A DNA stretch of 64,000 bases from Chryseobacterium nepalense (GCF_023195755.1 NZ_CP096203.1:2046001-2110000), one strand, 5' to 3'; shown: positions 16,289 through 26,734, numbered from the stretch's first letter. Made by a program: numbers and translations. Notes: generated from the letters alone by a model not told the origin.

Positions 16289-19200
16289 TTATTCTTTGAT
16301 GAATTTCTTCTGAGCGGTAACTTCATTTCCATCCTGAATATCGATCACATAAACACCATTGATTAAAGTGTGTACATCAATCTTATTATTCAGAATAATT
16401 CCGCTTGACACCAACTGTCCTGCCGCATTGTAGATCTTATAATTCGCTTTTTTGCTGATATTTTTCACATACAATATTGAACTAACCGGGTTAGGATATA
16501 TTAAGATATCCGTCTGATTAACTGGGTTAGGAACAGGAAGTTTAGAAATCCTTACGGTATAATCTTCAACTTCTCCGTTAGGAATGTTTGTACAGTTCAC
16601 CGGAATAGCATCTTTTGACAATGCCACTCTCATTACTACGTATTTGTAGTCTGTTAAGCTCACGAAAGCATCTGCCGGCACTGTGAACGTTCCGCTAACG
16701 GTAGCATCAGTATTCGGAGCAACAGCCATCACTCTTTCGTTAATATCGAAGTATCCGTTTCTGTTGAAATCAATCCAGACAGCTACACCAGCCTCAGTGT
16801 TTCCTGAAAGTTTTTTATCAATTGTAATCTGGTTGTTTGAAGAACCCTGAATCAATTCTATAAACTTGGCAGAAACACCTGTATAGTCTGTATAGTTGGA
16901 TGCACCTGATGCGTTTTCCATTACAGGTTTCCCGTTTGGTGTAACTTTCACTTTCGAAACATATCCTGCAGCGGATGAAACCGCTGACATCTGACAGTAC
17001 ACTACCGTAGGAGTTGTAAAGAAGTATGGTAAAGTATATGTTCCCGGTGTTCCGCTACATACATTAGCCACCTGCAACTCGTATTGCGTTAATTCCAACA
17101 ATCCTGTAAGTGTAATTGTATTTGTGTTTGAAGTGACTGTTGTCCAGCTTGGAATACCTACTTTTCTATATTTCAAGATATAGGTTGCTCCAGGGAAAGA
17201 ATCCCATACCACGACTGCTGTTGTAGGAGTAAGGTTGGTAATTGTTAATCCCGGAGGTGGTAGTTCACACGTTCTTTCAGTTGTGAATACTTTAGGGTTA
17301 GACCAGGCGTTCACTGTTGTTTCTCCGTTACATTGATTAGCAACCTGCACTTCATATGTTGTATACGGGCTTAAACCTGTAAGAGTATACGTATTTAAAG
17401 GTGCTGCAGTAATATTTACAGTCGTCCATGCACCCGTTCCTACAACTCTGTATCTTAATACATAAGTTGCACTCGCTACTATCGGAGACCAGCTTATTAC
17501 AGCAGAGTTTGTAGTTACAGTACCGACAGTTACATTTGGAGGTGTAGGATCACATCTCGTTGTGAATGTCTGAACCGGTGTAAATGTTCCCGGTGTTGTA
17601 CCACAGCTTGCGGCAATCTGTACTTCGTAAGTTGTTGCAGGAGTTAATCCTGTAAGAGCCAATGGCGGGTTTCCGGTTAATGTAGAAGCCACTACCTGTG
17701 ACCATGTTCCAGTACCGGCTACTCTGTATCTTACAATAAATGTAAGTCCTCCCGCAGGAACAGTCCAAGTTACATTAGCAGACGTATGAGTAATCGTATT
17801 GAATGTTACGTTTGTAGGGGTGGTGGTTGCACATGGTCTTAATTTCACCGCGTAGTCTTCCACTTCTCCGTTTACGGCATTCTGACACATTACAGGAGCA
17901 CTTGTACGCTTGAGAACAACTCTCATTGTCGTGTTAAGATTTCCGTTGTATGCATTTGCCGGCACACTAAATAATGCGGTTACCGGGCTTGTTGTACTCG
18001 CGGCAGAAGCCATAATCTGCTCTGAGGTTTCAAAGACTCCGTTTCTGTTGAAATCTATCCAGGCAGATACGGCATCATTTTGTGTTGCTCCTTTTGATAC
18101 GGAGATTTGATTACCTGTAGATCCTATTTCCAGATTAATTAAAGTAGCCGGAGTTGTATAGCTAATATAATTGGTCTGAACGGATGTATTGCTCATTGGA
18201 GGAATACCCGGATTCACTGAAGTTACCGTAACATTAGAGATAAAATCAGTTGTACCCGTACCGGTCATATTACAATAGGTAATAGGCGTTGTAGTAAAAG
18301 GTGTAGAAGCAGACCAAGGTCCCTGAACTCCGCCACAAATTGTAGCAACCTGTACTTCATAAGCTGTTTGTTCCGTAAGACCTGTAATATTATAGCTGTT
18401 TCCGGTAATCGGTGCAGGAGATACAGTCCAAGCCCCCACAGGGTTTGTTGTTCTCCATCTAACAAGATAGGTAGCTCCTGTTGAAGAAATCCATGATATA
18501 GTAGCTGTAGTAGCTGTGATATTTGACACAGTAATTCCTGAAGGAGCTGCTGTAGTACAAGGCTGAATATCTACAAATTTCACCTGATAATCCTCAACTT
18601 CTCCATTGCTTGTAAGAGGTGAACATGCATCTGTTGGTGTAAGGAAATACACAATAACACGCATTTTCACTTTATTGGTTCCTGCATAAGCTCCTGCCGG
18701 AACCGGGAATGTTGCCGTTACAGGTGTAGTAGAAGAATATCCAAGGTTCATAATTCTTTCTCCTCCCGCTACCGTAGTTGGATTATTATTAAATATTCCG
18801 TCTCCGTTGAAATCTATCCATGCATAAGTAGAATATGTGCTTGATAATATTGTTCTCCCTACAGAAAGTACATTACCCGTAGAGTTTCGGGCTAACGTGA
18901 TGATTTTTGCAGGATCATTAGAATAATCGGTATAAGTACTTGCCCCAGAGTTGTTAGACATCATAGGTGTAGCTGTACCTGTTACCGTAATATTATTAAT
19001 AAATCCGTCACTAACCGTTGCCGTACCCGAATTACAGTATGATATAGCAGGTGTGGTAAAGTTGACGGAACTTGACCAAGCGCCTGTGGTACCGCCACAA
19101 GTAGTTGCTACCTGTACTTCATAAGTAGTAGATCCGTTTAGGTTGATAATCGTGTAAGGGTTTGTTGTCGGCGCAATAGTTGTCCAGGCACCAGTTCCTG

Positions 19201-22200
19201 TTCTGTATCGTAAAGAATAGGTAGCTCCGGTAGCATTAATCCATGAAACTAAAGCTGTAGAAGCAGTAATATTCGAAACAACAATTGGAGATGGAGCAGC
19301 TGTTGTACAAGGTGAAAGATCAATAATCTTAACCGCGTAATCTTCAATCTCTCCGTTGGCAACTGTTGCACAAGGATCTGTAATACTGCTGGTAGAGAAA
19401 ATAACTCTCATTCTTAAGGTCAGCGGCCCATTGTATGAAGTTGCCGGAACAACAAATGTAGCACTTATCGGAGTAGTAGTATTTGCTGTAGTGCTGATTA
19501 CTCTTTCCGTAGTTTCAAAAATTCCATTTCTATTAAAGTCAATCCATGCCCCAACAGCTAATGAAGAAGTAGTTGTTGTTAACCATGATTTGGAAACGGA
19601 AATACTGTTATTTGTGGTATTACGAACTAATGTAATTAATTTAGCAGGGTCAGCTGAATAATTTGTATAGGTATCTGCTCCTGAATTATTACTCATTACA
19701 TATGAATTGGTAGGAGTAACTGTTACATTAGAAATATAACCATTGGTATTATTGTTTGAATTAATTGTACAATAAGTTACCTGTGGCGTTGTAAACTGGT
19801 AAGGTGCCGTAAAGGTCCCTGTTGTTCCCGAACATACGTATGCAACCTGAACCTCATAAGATGTCTGCTCAGTTAGACCATTTATTGTATATGCATTAGC
19901 TGTTAATGGAACTGTAGTCCATGTTGTAGAACCTACCGGTCTGTATTGTAATACATAGGTTGCTCCTGCTGCCGGATCCCACATTACGTAAGCAGAAGTT
20001 GCAGTAAGGTTGGTAACCGTAAGGTTTATTGGAGCGTTACTTGTACAAGGAATCGGCTGTATTAATTTCACTGCATAATCTTCAACCTCTCCAAATGTAA
20101 AACTTGTACACATTGTAGGTGAAGTATTAAACTGCATTGCCACTCTCATTCTCGTGGTAGCAGGTCCGTTATAGGCATTTGCCGGTACTGCGAAAGTAGC
20201 TGAAACCGGAGTTGTTGTACTAGCCGGCGAGTTCATTACTTGTTCGGAAGCTTCAAAAACACCGTTTCTGTTGAAGTCAATCCAAACACCTACTGCTTCA
20301 CTGAATGCAAAACCAGTCCAGAACTTATTAACAGATACCGTATTATTTGCTGATCCTATTACAAGATTTACAAGAGCACTTGGCGTAGTTGTATAATCTG
20401 TATAAGTAGAACCTCCAGAGTTATTGCTCATTACTGCAGCACCATTCGGCGTAACTGTAACATTAGAAATATATTCATCATTAAAGTTATTTGATGTCAT
20501 ATTACAGTAGTTCAGACCCAATGTTGTAAAGTTTGTTGATGCAGAGAAAGCGCCCTGAACACCATTACAAACTGTTGCCACCTGCACTTCATATTGAACT
20601 CCATCATTTAAACCTGTAAGATTTACAGAATTTCCTGTTGAAGTAACAGTAGACCATGTAGTACCTCCAACAGGACGATACTGAATGACATATGTGGCAT
20701 TTGCCGCGGCAGTCCATGTTACAGTAGCGGTAGTTTGTGTAATTGCAGATACTGCAATACCTGTCGGGGCTGCACCTGTACAGCTGGCCAAGCTCGTTAC
20801 TGTAGCACTTCCGATTGCATAGAATACGTTTCCTATAGAACTTACTCTGATTTTAACGGTGGCTCCAACCGTAAGGCCGGTTAGTGTTAAAGACTCATTA
20901 CCATCGTTAGCCGTAGAAGCAGTTGCTACTGTCCATGTAACTCCATTGTCGGTTGTATAATCAATTTTTACATTTGCTACGTTATAAGGTGCTGCTGTAG
21001 TATTAACAACATCCCATGTAATAGCAGTTGGTGCATTGTTATAAGCAGTCGTAGAAGTTACTTTGAAAGGTCCGTCATTCCCAACAATAATCTGCTGATT
21101 TGCAAATTGCGTCTGCTGCTGAGTAGGATCAGGATTGTTATCTCTAACCGTTACTCTGAAATTTGTTGTTCTCGCAACAGTAGAAACAGACTCCCATCCA
21201 TTATTGGAATTATTTAGCACACCAGCTAATACTGATGCTAGTTTAGGGAAATACCTTGTAGGGCTTGTCGTCGGATTAAATGATCTGAACGTAGCTCCAC
21301 TTGCAGTTGTTCCAAGATTATTTTTATTAATGGTAACGTTTGCGTTATCCACCTCTTCCCAGCAATACGTCATAGGATCGTTTTCTGCGTCTGTAGCAGA
21401 AGCTGTTAACACGAATGCCGTACCTTTAGGAATATTATAAGAAGGTAAAGGAGTAATTACAGGCGGATTATTGGCAATTACCGTTTCAACATCGCATGTT
21501 TTACTGGTAAGATTATTCTGAACCTGGGTAATACTTACTGCGTGGAAATAAGGATCTGAATGAGCCTGAACATCAGTGTTGGTTCCTGTGATTCCGGCAT
21601 ATCCCATAATAGTAGAGCCGGAACCCGGTTCTACGTTTACACCTGCAGTTTCCAGGCCGTGTGAAAATGTATGATTTGCACCTAGCTGGTGTCCCATTTC
21701 GTGTGCTACATAATCAATATCAAAATTATCTCCCTGTGGAATACCATCTGCAGGAGAAGTATATCCCGAGCCTTTCTGGGTTGCATTATTATTAGCAGGA
21801 TCGATACATACACATCCTATACATCCAGCATTTCCTCCCCCACCTGAAGCTCCGAATAAGTGACCGATATCATAATTGGCACTTCCTACATTTGCTGTAA
21901 GTGTTTGCTGTAACTGAAGATTCCAGTTATTCATCTGCGCAGCAGGAGAATACGGATCTGTGGCGGGATTTGTATAAATTACTCCCGGAAAGTTCTGTAA
22001 ATTAAGATGTAAGGCAAAATCTTTTTCAAATACACCGTTTACTCTCGTTAAAGTAGCATTCACGGCAACCAGTGCATTGGCTACTGTACCCCCAAAATAT
22101 TGGGTATACTCTCCGGTTACCGACATTGCCAATCTCATCGTTCTGTATTTTTTATCAGAAGATTTCGAAAAATCGGTTGTTTGGTTGGTGAATGTTTTTC

Positions 22201-22732
22201 CAGCTTTATAAAGCTTATCGATTTCCATTTTTGTCAAACGGTCTTCGTTCATAGAGCAGAGAAAGCCTTCGTTGCTTTTATCAGTTTTTGGGTGCACACC
22301 ATAAACCGTTTTGCCTTTATCGGCCGGCTCTATAAATTCATAGACACCGTTTTTGATTATCATCGACTGAAAATCATCCGGTGCTAAGCTGAATCTCAGG
22401 TATTTTCCGGGATCATCAATCCCGACACCTACATAAGATCCCAGTTGATACTCGTCTGCCAGTTCCTTAACTACCACAGGGAAGCTGTAAACGGCAAACT
22501 TTTCAATTTTTCCTTCTAAAGTTGGCAAGGAAATGGTAACGGGCTTTGCATTTTTACCCGTTTCCTGCGCTTTTGCCAATTGAGACTTTAGCAAAGAAAT
22601 GTTCAGAGTGTAATAGCTCTTAATATCGGAGCCTGCTCTTGTTTTTTCTCCCCTAAATGTTGTAGGACTCCATTGTGCACTGGTAATCGCAAACAAAAAG
22701 AGGAAAAAGAAAGAAGTAAAATTTTTCTTCAT
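16289..22732 (-). CDS. Giant secreted reprolysin-like zinc metalloprotease with FN3/GEVED repeats and T9SS signal
   Basis: A 2147-residue T9SS cargo protein. Order: signal peptide (1-20, ending TSAQ); propeptide; metzincin domain with HEMGHQLGANH at 344-354 (His344, Glu345, His348, His354); an interdomain region (about 430-650); then alternating fibronectin type III and GEVED modules. I count seven FN3 domains and five GEVED domains, in the order F-G-F-G-F-G-F-G-F-F-F-G. Each GEVED module begins with a YC pair and ends in a GEVEDY or GEIEDY motif. The last 75 residues are the T9SS type A domain (YPNPVSSILYV, ending KKFIKE), removed on export. Predicted to be attached to the cell surface and to degrade proteins. 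It has its own promoter box and terminator. Confidence 0.93.
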   Translation of the reverse strand: MKKNFTSFFFLFLFAITSAQWSPTTFRGEKTRAGSDIKSYYTLNISLLKSQLAKAQETGKNAKPVTISLPTLEGKIEKFAVYSFPVVVKELADEYQLGSYVGVGIDDPGKYLRFSLAPDDFQSMIIKNGVYEFIEPADKGKTVYGVHPKTDKSNEGFLCSMNEDRLTKMEIDKLYKAGKTFTNQTTDFSKSSDKKYRTMRLAMSVTGEYTQYFGGTVANALVAVNATLTRVNGVFEKDFALHLNLQNFPGVIYTNPATDPYSPAAQMNNWNLQLQQTLTANVGSANYDIGHLFGASGGGGNAGCIGCVCIDPANNNATQKGSGYTSPADGIPQGDNFDIDYVAHEMGHQLGANHTFSHGLETAGVNVEPGSGSTIMGYAGITGTNTDVQAHSDPYFHAVSITQVQNNLTSKTCDVETVIANNPPVITPLPSYNIPKGTAFVLTASATDAENDPMTYCWEEVDNANVTINKNNLGTTASGATFRSFNPTTSPTRYFPKLASVLAGVLNNSNNGWESVSTVARTTNFRVTVRDNNPDPTQQQTQFANQQIIVGNDGPFKVTSTTAYNNAPTAITWDVVNTTAAPYNVANVKIDYTTDNGVTWTVATASTANDGNESLTLTGLTVGATVKIRVSSIGNVFYAIGSATVTSLASCTGAAPTGIAVSAITQTTATVTWTAAANATYVIQYRPVGGTTWSTVTSTGNSVNLTGLNDGVQYEVQVATVCNGVQGAFSASTNFTTLGLNYCNMTSNNFNDEYISNVTVTPNGAAVMSNNSGGSTYTDYTTTPSALVNLVIGSANNTVSVNKFWTGFAFSEAVGVWIDFNRNGVFEASEQVMNSPASTTTPVSATFAVPANAYNGPATTRMRVAMQFNTSPTMCTSFTFGEVEDYAVKLIQPIPCTSNAPINLTVTNLTATSAYVMWDPAAGATYVLQYRPVGSTTWTTVPLTANAYTINGLTEQTSYEVQVAYVCSGTTGTFTAPYQFTTPQVTYCTINSNNNTNGYISNVTVTPTNSYVMSNNSGADTYTNYSADPAKLITLVRNTTNNSISVSKSWLTTTTSSLAVGAWIDFNRNGIFETTERVISTTANTTTPISATFVVPATSYNGPLTLRMRVIFSTSSITDPCATVANGEIEDYAVKIIDLSPCTTAAPSPIVVSNITASTALVSWINATGATYSLRYRTGTGAWTTIAPTTNPYTIINLNGSTTYEVQVATTCGGTTGAWSSSVNFTTPAISYCNSGTATVSDGFINNITVTGTATPMMSNNSGASTYTDYSNDPAKIITLARNSTGNVLSVGRTILSSTYSTYAWIDFNGDGIFNNNPTTVAGGERIMNLGYSSTTPVTATFPVPAGAYAGTNKVKMRVIVYFLTPTDACSPLTSNGEVEDYQVKFVDIQPCTTAAPSGITVSNITATTATISWISSTGATYLVRWRTTNPVGAWTVSPAPITGNSYNITGLTEQTAYEVQVATICGGVQGPWSASTPFTTTPITYCNMTGTGTTDFISNVTVTSVNPGIPPMSNTSVQTNYISYTTPATLINLEIGSTGNQISVSKGATQNDAVSAWIDFNRNGVFETSEQIMASAASTTSPVTALFSVPANAYNGNLNTTMRVVLKRTSAPVMCQNAVNGEVEDYAVKLRPCATTTPTNVTFNTITHTSANVTWTVPAGGLTFIVRYRVAGTGTWSQVVASTLTGNPPLALTGLTPATTYEVQIAASCGTTPGTFTPVQTFTTRCDPTPPNVTVGTVTTNSAVISWSPIVASATYVLRYRVVGTGAWTTVNITAAPLNTYTLTGLSPYTTYEVQVANQCNGETTVNAWSNPKVFTTERTCELPPPGLTITNLTPTTAVVVWDSFPGATYILKYRKVGIPSWTTVTSNTNTITLTGLLELTQYELQVANVCSGTPGTYTLPYFFTTPTVVYCQMSAVSSAAGYVSKVKVTPNGKPVMENASGASNYTDYTGVSAKFIELIQGSSNNQITIDKKLSGNTEAGVAVWIDFNRNGYFDINERVMAVAPNTDATVSGTFTVPADAFVSLTDYKYVVMRVALSKDAIPVNCTNIPNGEVEDYTVRISKLPVPNPVNQTDILIYPNPVSSILYVKNISKKANYKIYNAAGQLVSSGIILNNKIDVHTLINGVYVIDIQDGNEVTAQKKFIKE

Positions 22733-22759
22733 AACTTTCTCAATATTATATTAATTATA

Positions 22760-22767
22760 CAAATCTA
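22760..22767 (-). promoter_or_regulatory. Promoter -7 box for the giant protease
   Basis: TAGATTTG on the minus strand, an exact TAnnTTTG match, 27 bases before the ATG. No TTG at the expected -33 distance. Confidence 0.55.
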
Positions 22768-22930
22768 ATCATTTTTTATTATTAATATGAAAATGCAAAT
22801 ATTTTTTTCATACTAAATTCACAATTATTCAAACCAACTCTTGCAATAGTTATTTTTCACAAATGCATTTACCGTATTTTAAAATTATTCATAAATAATA
22901 GAAGATTTATTCAAGCCCTTTACAGCACAA

Positions 22931-22960
22931 TAAAAAAATCCCCGGGTTTCCCCAGGGATT
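22931..22960 (-). terminator. Terminator of the M43 protease gene
   Basis: Stem AATCCC/GGGATT, one mismatch, then GGG/CCC with a 4-base loop (22937-22960). A 7-base T run follows on the minus strand. Confidence 0.82.
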
Positions 22961-22985
22961 GAATTAATCATTTAAAATTATCTTA

Positions 22986-25037
22986 TTATTTCTTAATGAA
23001 TTTGGAAGTGAATAAATCTTTTCCTTTTTCTTCAACAGTAATTATATAACCACCTTTGATCAGTTCGGAAACATTGATTTTTCCGTCAATAATATTCCCT
23101 TGTCTTACCAATTGACCGGCAGTGCTGTAAATTTTATAAGATGCCTTATCAGAAACTTTGGTAATGTTTAAGATATCTGATACAGGATTCGGATAAATCT
23201 GGATATCACTTACACCTACATCTTTTACATCTTTTGTATCCAATACCAATACTTTAAATGCTTTTGACTGTGTAGCTCCAAAATTAGTTGATCCTTCAGA
23301 AATTATAATATTTCCAGATGAGTTTTTTACATTATAATAACCGTAATATTCTATACCATCTGACTCAGAATCATTAATAGTGAATGTATAACAATCTGGC
23401 GCTAAATTCCATGTTTTAGTAACTAAAGCAGGTAATGATACGATTTGATTTCCAACAGCTACCCCATTTGAATATGGCCCTCCGAAATCTATAGTAGTTC
23501 CCGCGCTATTTTTTAATGTCCAAGTCGTTTCTGAACCGTAAAAATCTGGTTGTAGTGTAAAAGTAACAGAAGTACTACCCAGAGGTGTTGTTGTATAATT
23601 CCCTGCAAATGAAAACGCAGTGTTATTACTTGCTCTCGCATCAGAAGTTCCGTTTACTGAAGTAATTTGTGCAGAAATTGTAGAGTTTTCTGCAGCCATA
23701 ATAGATATTGCAGCATATTTATCTTGAGCAAGATTACCTGTCCAGTTATACGTTTGTGAAGCGCCACCGTTTACGGTATAAGTGATCACCGCAGATGTAA
23801 GCGGAGAAGTACCTCTATTGTACAGAGTAAATGGTACTGAAATAGAACTAGTACCCTGACAAGAAGAAGATGATGTACAAATTTTTTCTGCTTTTAATTC
23901 TGCATCATTAGCAAATAATGGAATTGGCAAATCCTTTACTGAATTTTTCAATTCAACTCTCCGAGGAGAGTTATTCATTACAGCTGTAATCCTTGCTTTT
24001 TGATCTAATGTAAAAATGTTCATACATGTATCATTAGTATAATCCATATAATTTTCTACCATTTCAAATAGACCGGGAGTACAACTTTCAATAGGCAAAG
24101 TACAAGTATAGTTATCCTCATGAGCAGGAGGTGTATCATTACAATAATCTGTAGCACAAACTAAAGGATCTGAATCATCTCCCCAAATATGTCTAAGTCC
24201 TAAAAAGTGACCTACTTCATGAGTCATTGTCCTTCCTTTATCGTAGGGAGCATCCAAAGCGAAATTTGTTCCATAATCCGAGCTTCCGAATGTTCTATAA
24301 TTAGCCGCAACACCATCAGTATTGGCAGCACCTCCAGCAGGCATACCTATAACACCAGAGTTTGATGGAAACTGCGCATAACCCAATATATTTGAACTTG
24401 AACCTCCAAGCTTAACACTCCACATATTCATGTACTGAGTAGGATCCCAAATTGTTGTAGGTTTTACATTGGCATTAACCTCAGACGTTGTCCAAGAATC
24501 TTGACAAATACGCACTCTATCAATACCATTTGTAGGATTTCCATTAGGATCTACTTTTGCTAATGCAAATTGAATCATTACATCTGCACCTACAGGATTT
24601 GTATTAAAGCCCGGAGTTCCAGCCATTCTTCTGAAATCATTGTTCATTACAGTAATCTGAGACTGAACCTGCTCATCAGTAATATTCTGAGCCACACCAT
24701 AAGCCTGGCCACTGTGAATAACATGCACAACTACGGGAATCGTAATAATTCCGCCATTCTGCGATTTATTAGTCTTGGATTTTTCAATTAAAGGAGCAAT
24801 CCATGCTTCAAACTGGGCATCTGTCATCCTGTTTGGATCTTGTTTTTGAAGCATTGCTTCGTATTCTGTAGACGCACATCTGATAACCCCATTCATTCTC
24901 TTCAAATCATCTATCGTATATGTTTTGCCGAATACAAATTGGCCTTGCTCTTGAATTTTCCTTTTTTGAGCAAAGATTGAACAGCATAATAATACAAAGA
25001 ATAAAAATGGTACTTTAAAAGTAATTTTATAATTCAT
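22986..25037 (-). CDS. Secreted M43-family (pappalysin/cytophagalysin-like) zinc metalloprotease with T9SS signal
   Basis: A 683-residue exported protease. Signal peptide 1-24 (ending SIFAQ); catalytic motif HEVGHFLGLRH at 273-283 (His273, Glu274, His277, His283); Met-turn region in VENYMDYTNDTC; conserved cysteines typical of M43. A beta-rich region follows (about 370-600) with a CARDB-like part and a PKD/proprotein-like segment. The T9SS type A domain is at the C-terminus (YPNPVSDILNI, ending SKFIKK). It lies next to the larger reprolysin-like protease in the same orientation, but each has its own terminator. Confidence 0.93.
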   Translation of the reverse strand: MNYKITFKVPFLFFVLLCCSIFAQKRKIQEQGQFVFGKTYTIDDLKRMNGVIRCASTEYEAMLQKQDPNRMTDAQFEAWIAPLIEKSKTNKSQNGGIITIPVVVHVIHSGQAYGVAQNITDEQVQSQITVMNNDFRRMAGTPGFNTNPVGADVMIQFALAKVDPNGNPTNGIDRVRICQDSWTTSEVNANVKPTTIWDPTQYMNMWSVKLGGSSSNILGYAQFPSNSGVIGMPAGGAANTDGVAANYRTFGSSDYGTNFALDAPYDKGRTMTHEVGHFLGLRHIWGDDSDPLVCATDYCNDTPPAHEDNYTCTLPIESCTPGLFEMVENYMDYTNDTCMNIFTLDQKARITAVMNNSPRRVELKNSVKDLPIPLFANDAELKAEKICTSSSSCQGTSSISVPFTLYNRGTSPLTSAVITYTVNGGASQTYNWTGNLAQDKYAAISIMAAENSTISAQITSVNGTSDARASNNTAFSFAGNYTTTPLGSTSVTFTLQPDFYGSETTWTLKNSAGTTIDFGGPYSNGVAVGNQIVSLPALVTKTWNLAPDCYTFTINDSESDGIEYYGYYNVKNSSGNIIISEGSTNFGATQSKAFKVLVLDTKDVKDVGVSDIQIYPNPVSDILNITKVSDKASYKIYSTAGQLVRQGNIIDGKINVSELIKGGYIITVEEKGKDLFTSKFIKK

Positions 25038-25059
25038 TTTAAGAATATTAATTTGTGTG

Positions 25060-25094
25060 CAAATATATTAATTTGCGGCATACTTTTAGGACAA
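25060..25094 (-). promoter_or_regulatory. Promoter of the M43 protease
   Basis: Minus strand: TTG (25094-25092), 24-base spacer, TATATTTG (25067-25060), 22 bases before the ATG. The spacer is one base above the usual 17-23 range. Confidence 0.6.
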
Positions 25095-25118
25095 CATCAA
25101 TAAAAATTACGATTTTAT

Positions 25119-25577
25119 ATGAAAACATACACTATTTGTCTTTTATTATGCTGTCTGATAAACATAAAATGCATTTCTCGAAATAACTCCATAGAATCAA
25201 AAAATAATACATTAACAAGTAAGGAAAATGATCAAATCGAAAAAATCGAATTAAGAGAATTTACAAGAGGTACCAACAGATTAATTATCTATAAAAAAGA
25301 TTCATTAATAACTGATTTCAATGGAATTAATTCACAATCTGAAATTTCTAAAGCTTATTGGGCAAATATTATCAAACAAGTAAATTTATTGAATCTTTCA
25401 AAAATATCCAGCTACAAATCGCCAACTACAAAAAGATTTTCCGACAGTGCACTGTCTTCAATAATCACCATAACTTCAGGAGACAAAACTTATAATTCTT
25501 CCTCTTTTGATGCAGGAATCCCCCCAAAAGAATTGGAGGGATTATATCAATTGTTAAAGATGAATCAAAAAAAATGA
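25119..25577 (+). CDS. Lipoprotein, hypothetical, 152 aa
   Basis: Complete frame with a hydrophobic N-terminus and a lipobox-like LINIKC (Cys18) followed by ISRNN, without an acidic export signal. The mature part is Lys-, Ser- and Asn-rich, with a short mixed domain (RLIIYKKDSLITDFNG; ITSGDKTYNSSSFDAG). I do not recognise a family. It is divergent from the M43 protease and converges on the DUF6048-like gene with an 18-base gap and no clear terminator. Confidence 0.65.
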   Translation: MKTYTICLLLCCLINIKCISRNNSIESKNNTLTSKENDQIEKIELREFTRGTNRLIIYKKDSLITDFNGINSQSEISKAYWANIIKQVNLLNLSKISSYKSPTTKRFSDSALSSIITITSGDKTYNSSSFDAGIPPKELEGLYQLLKMNQKK

Positions 25578-25594
25578 GTAGTGATAAGGCAGCA

Positions 25595-26254
25595 TTAAAA
25601 CTTATAAGCAATATTCCATGCGAACCCCATATTGAATTTTGATGAACTTCTTCCGAATCCGGGTACAATCATTGGCTGAATATCTTCTTGCTTGCTTGTG
25701 GCAACAAGGTATCGTGGCTGAAGGTTTACATCAATGAAAAAATTGGATTCAAAGAGCTGAACTCTCCCACCTATGGTTCCTTCCAGCCAGTAAGATGACT
25801 GTGAAGAAGACGGAAAAGAAACAGAAGAGCTACTCCCGCCAAAACCGCGGACAGGAACCGCCATATATTCCTGAGTATAAAAAGATCCTCCGATTTTACC
25901 TCCGGCATAGAAACCGTTAAATTCATTTTCCGGATCTTTTGCAAGCATATAAAAAGCCCCGATTTTCAGAAAAGGTCCGTTCGCCTTTACGTCATACCCG
26001 TTTTTCTGGTAAATATTGGATTCAAATCCGGCTTCTACAATACCATGAATATTATTTTTTATTTTAGAAGAAATAAAACCCTGGTAAAGCTTTCTGTCTG
26101 AAAAAAAAGATACTCCTGCATTCAGTACATCGCCGCCTACCATAAAATTAGGTTCATATTTCCATTTTTCTTTTTTTGTTCCCTGGGTATTCTGAGCAAA
26201 ACTCAGGATATAGATTACACTAAAAAAGAAGGTAAAGATTGGTTTTGTCTTCAT
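25595..26254 (-). CDS. Outer-membrane beta-barrel protein, DUF6048-like
   Basis: A 219-residue protein with a signal peptide (ending LSFAQ). Its beta-barrel pattern includes the aromatic and glycine alternations FLKIGAFYML and GGKIGGSFYTQ, and a C-terminal F. The pairing with a DUF6452-like lipoprotein just upstream, and both downstream of rlmD, is the Flavobacteriia arrangement in which DUF6048 occurs; the family call rests on this order and the barrel features. The longer frame starts with TTG at 26260; ATG at 26254 is chosen. It overlaps the upstream gene by 35 bases, implying coupled translation. Confidence 0.75.
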   Translation of the reverse strand: MKTKPIFTFFFSVIYILSFAQNTQGTKKEKWKYEPNFMVGGDVLNAGVSFFSDRKLYQGFISSKIKNNIHGIVEAGFESNIYQKNGYDVKANGPFLKIGAFYMLAKDPENEFNGFYAGGKIGGSFYTQEYMAVPVRGFGGSSSSVSFPSSSQSSYWLEGTIGGRVQLFESNFFIDVNLQPRYLVATSKQEDIQPMIVPGFGRSSSKFNMGFAWNIAYKF

Positions 26255-26723
26255 TTTCAATAAAATTTTGTCCGTCCTGAATAGCTTTTACAGGAGCATT
26301 TGCAGATGTCGTTAGTACCGAATTTAAATTTTCATATGTTTTTTTAATTCCGCATCCCGGGGAAACATAAACAGCTTTGGTGGTATAATTTACCCTTACC
26401 CTGGATTCTGTTCCCAGATTAGTGGTTCTAAAGTAAACATCCGTATATGGTGAATCATCTACTCTTAAAGGAATTATTCTGGAAGTTATTTTCGCCTCAC
26501 CCCCCAGCTGAACTTTTCCGGTGCCGTAATCTACGGCAACATAAAGAGAGTCAAGGGTTCTTTCTTTACCGTTTTCTGCGTTGAGGAAAGAGAATTTCAT
26601 TCTTGGCGTTCCTTCTCCGCTTTCACAGATATCATCATCAGCACCGCATGAAAAAAGCAGGCTGATACAAAATAAAGCAAACAGAAATTTAAAAGATTTC
26701 ATATTATAGATGATGTTTGTCAA
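26220..26723 (-). CDS. Lipoprotein, DUF6452-like
   Basis: A 167-residue lipoprotein with lipobox LLFSCGADDD; the acidic residues right after the cysteine fit a surface export signal. The mature domain includes CESGEGTPRMKFSFLN and a conserved Cys near the C-terminus (SPGCGIKKTYENL). Function unknown. It starts 11 bases after rlmD ends and overlaps the DUF6048-like gene, so the three form an operon. The first ATG (26723) encodes eight extra residues before MKSFKFLFA; ATG at 26699 is an alternative start. Confidence 0.75.
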   Translation of the reverse strand: MTNIIYNMKSFKFLFALFCISLLFSCGADDDICESGEGTPRMKFSFLNAENGKERTLDSLYVAVDYGTGKVQLGGEAKITSRIIPLRVDDSPYTDVYFRTTNLGTESRVRVNYTTKAVYVSPGCGIKKTYENLNSVLTTSANAPVKAIQDGQNFIENEDKTNLYLLF

Positions 26724-26734
26724 ATTTAAATAAA

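Noticed and set aside
20000..21440. Plus-strand ORFs of about 100 codons opposite the giant protease
   Set aside because: They are shadows of the repeated FN3/GEVED coding sequence and have no start context or protein features.
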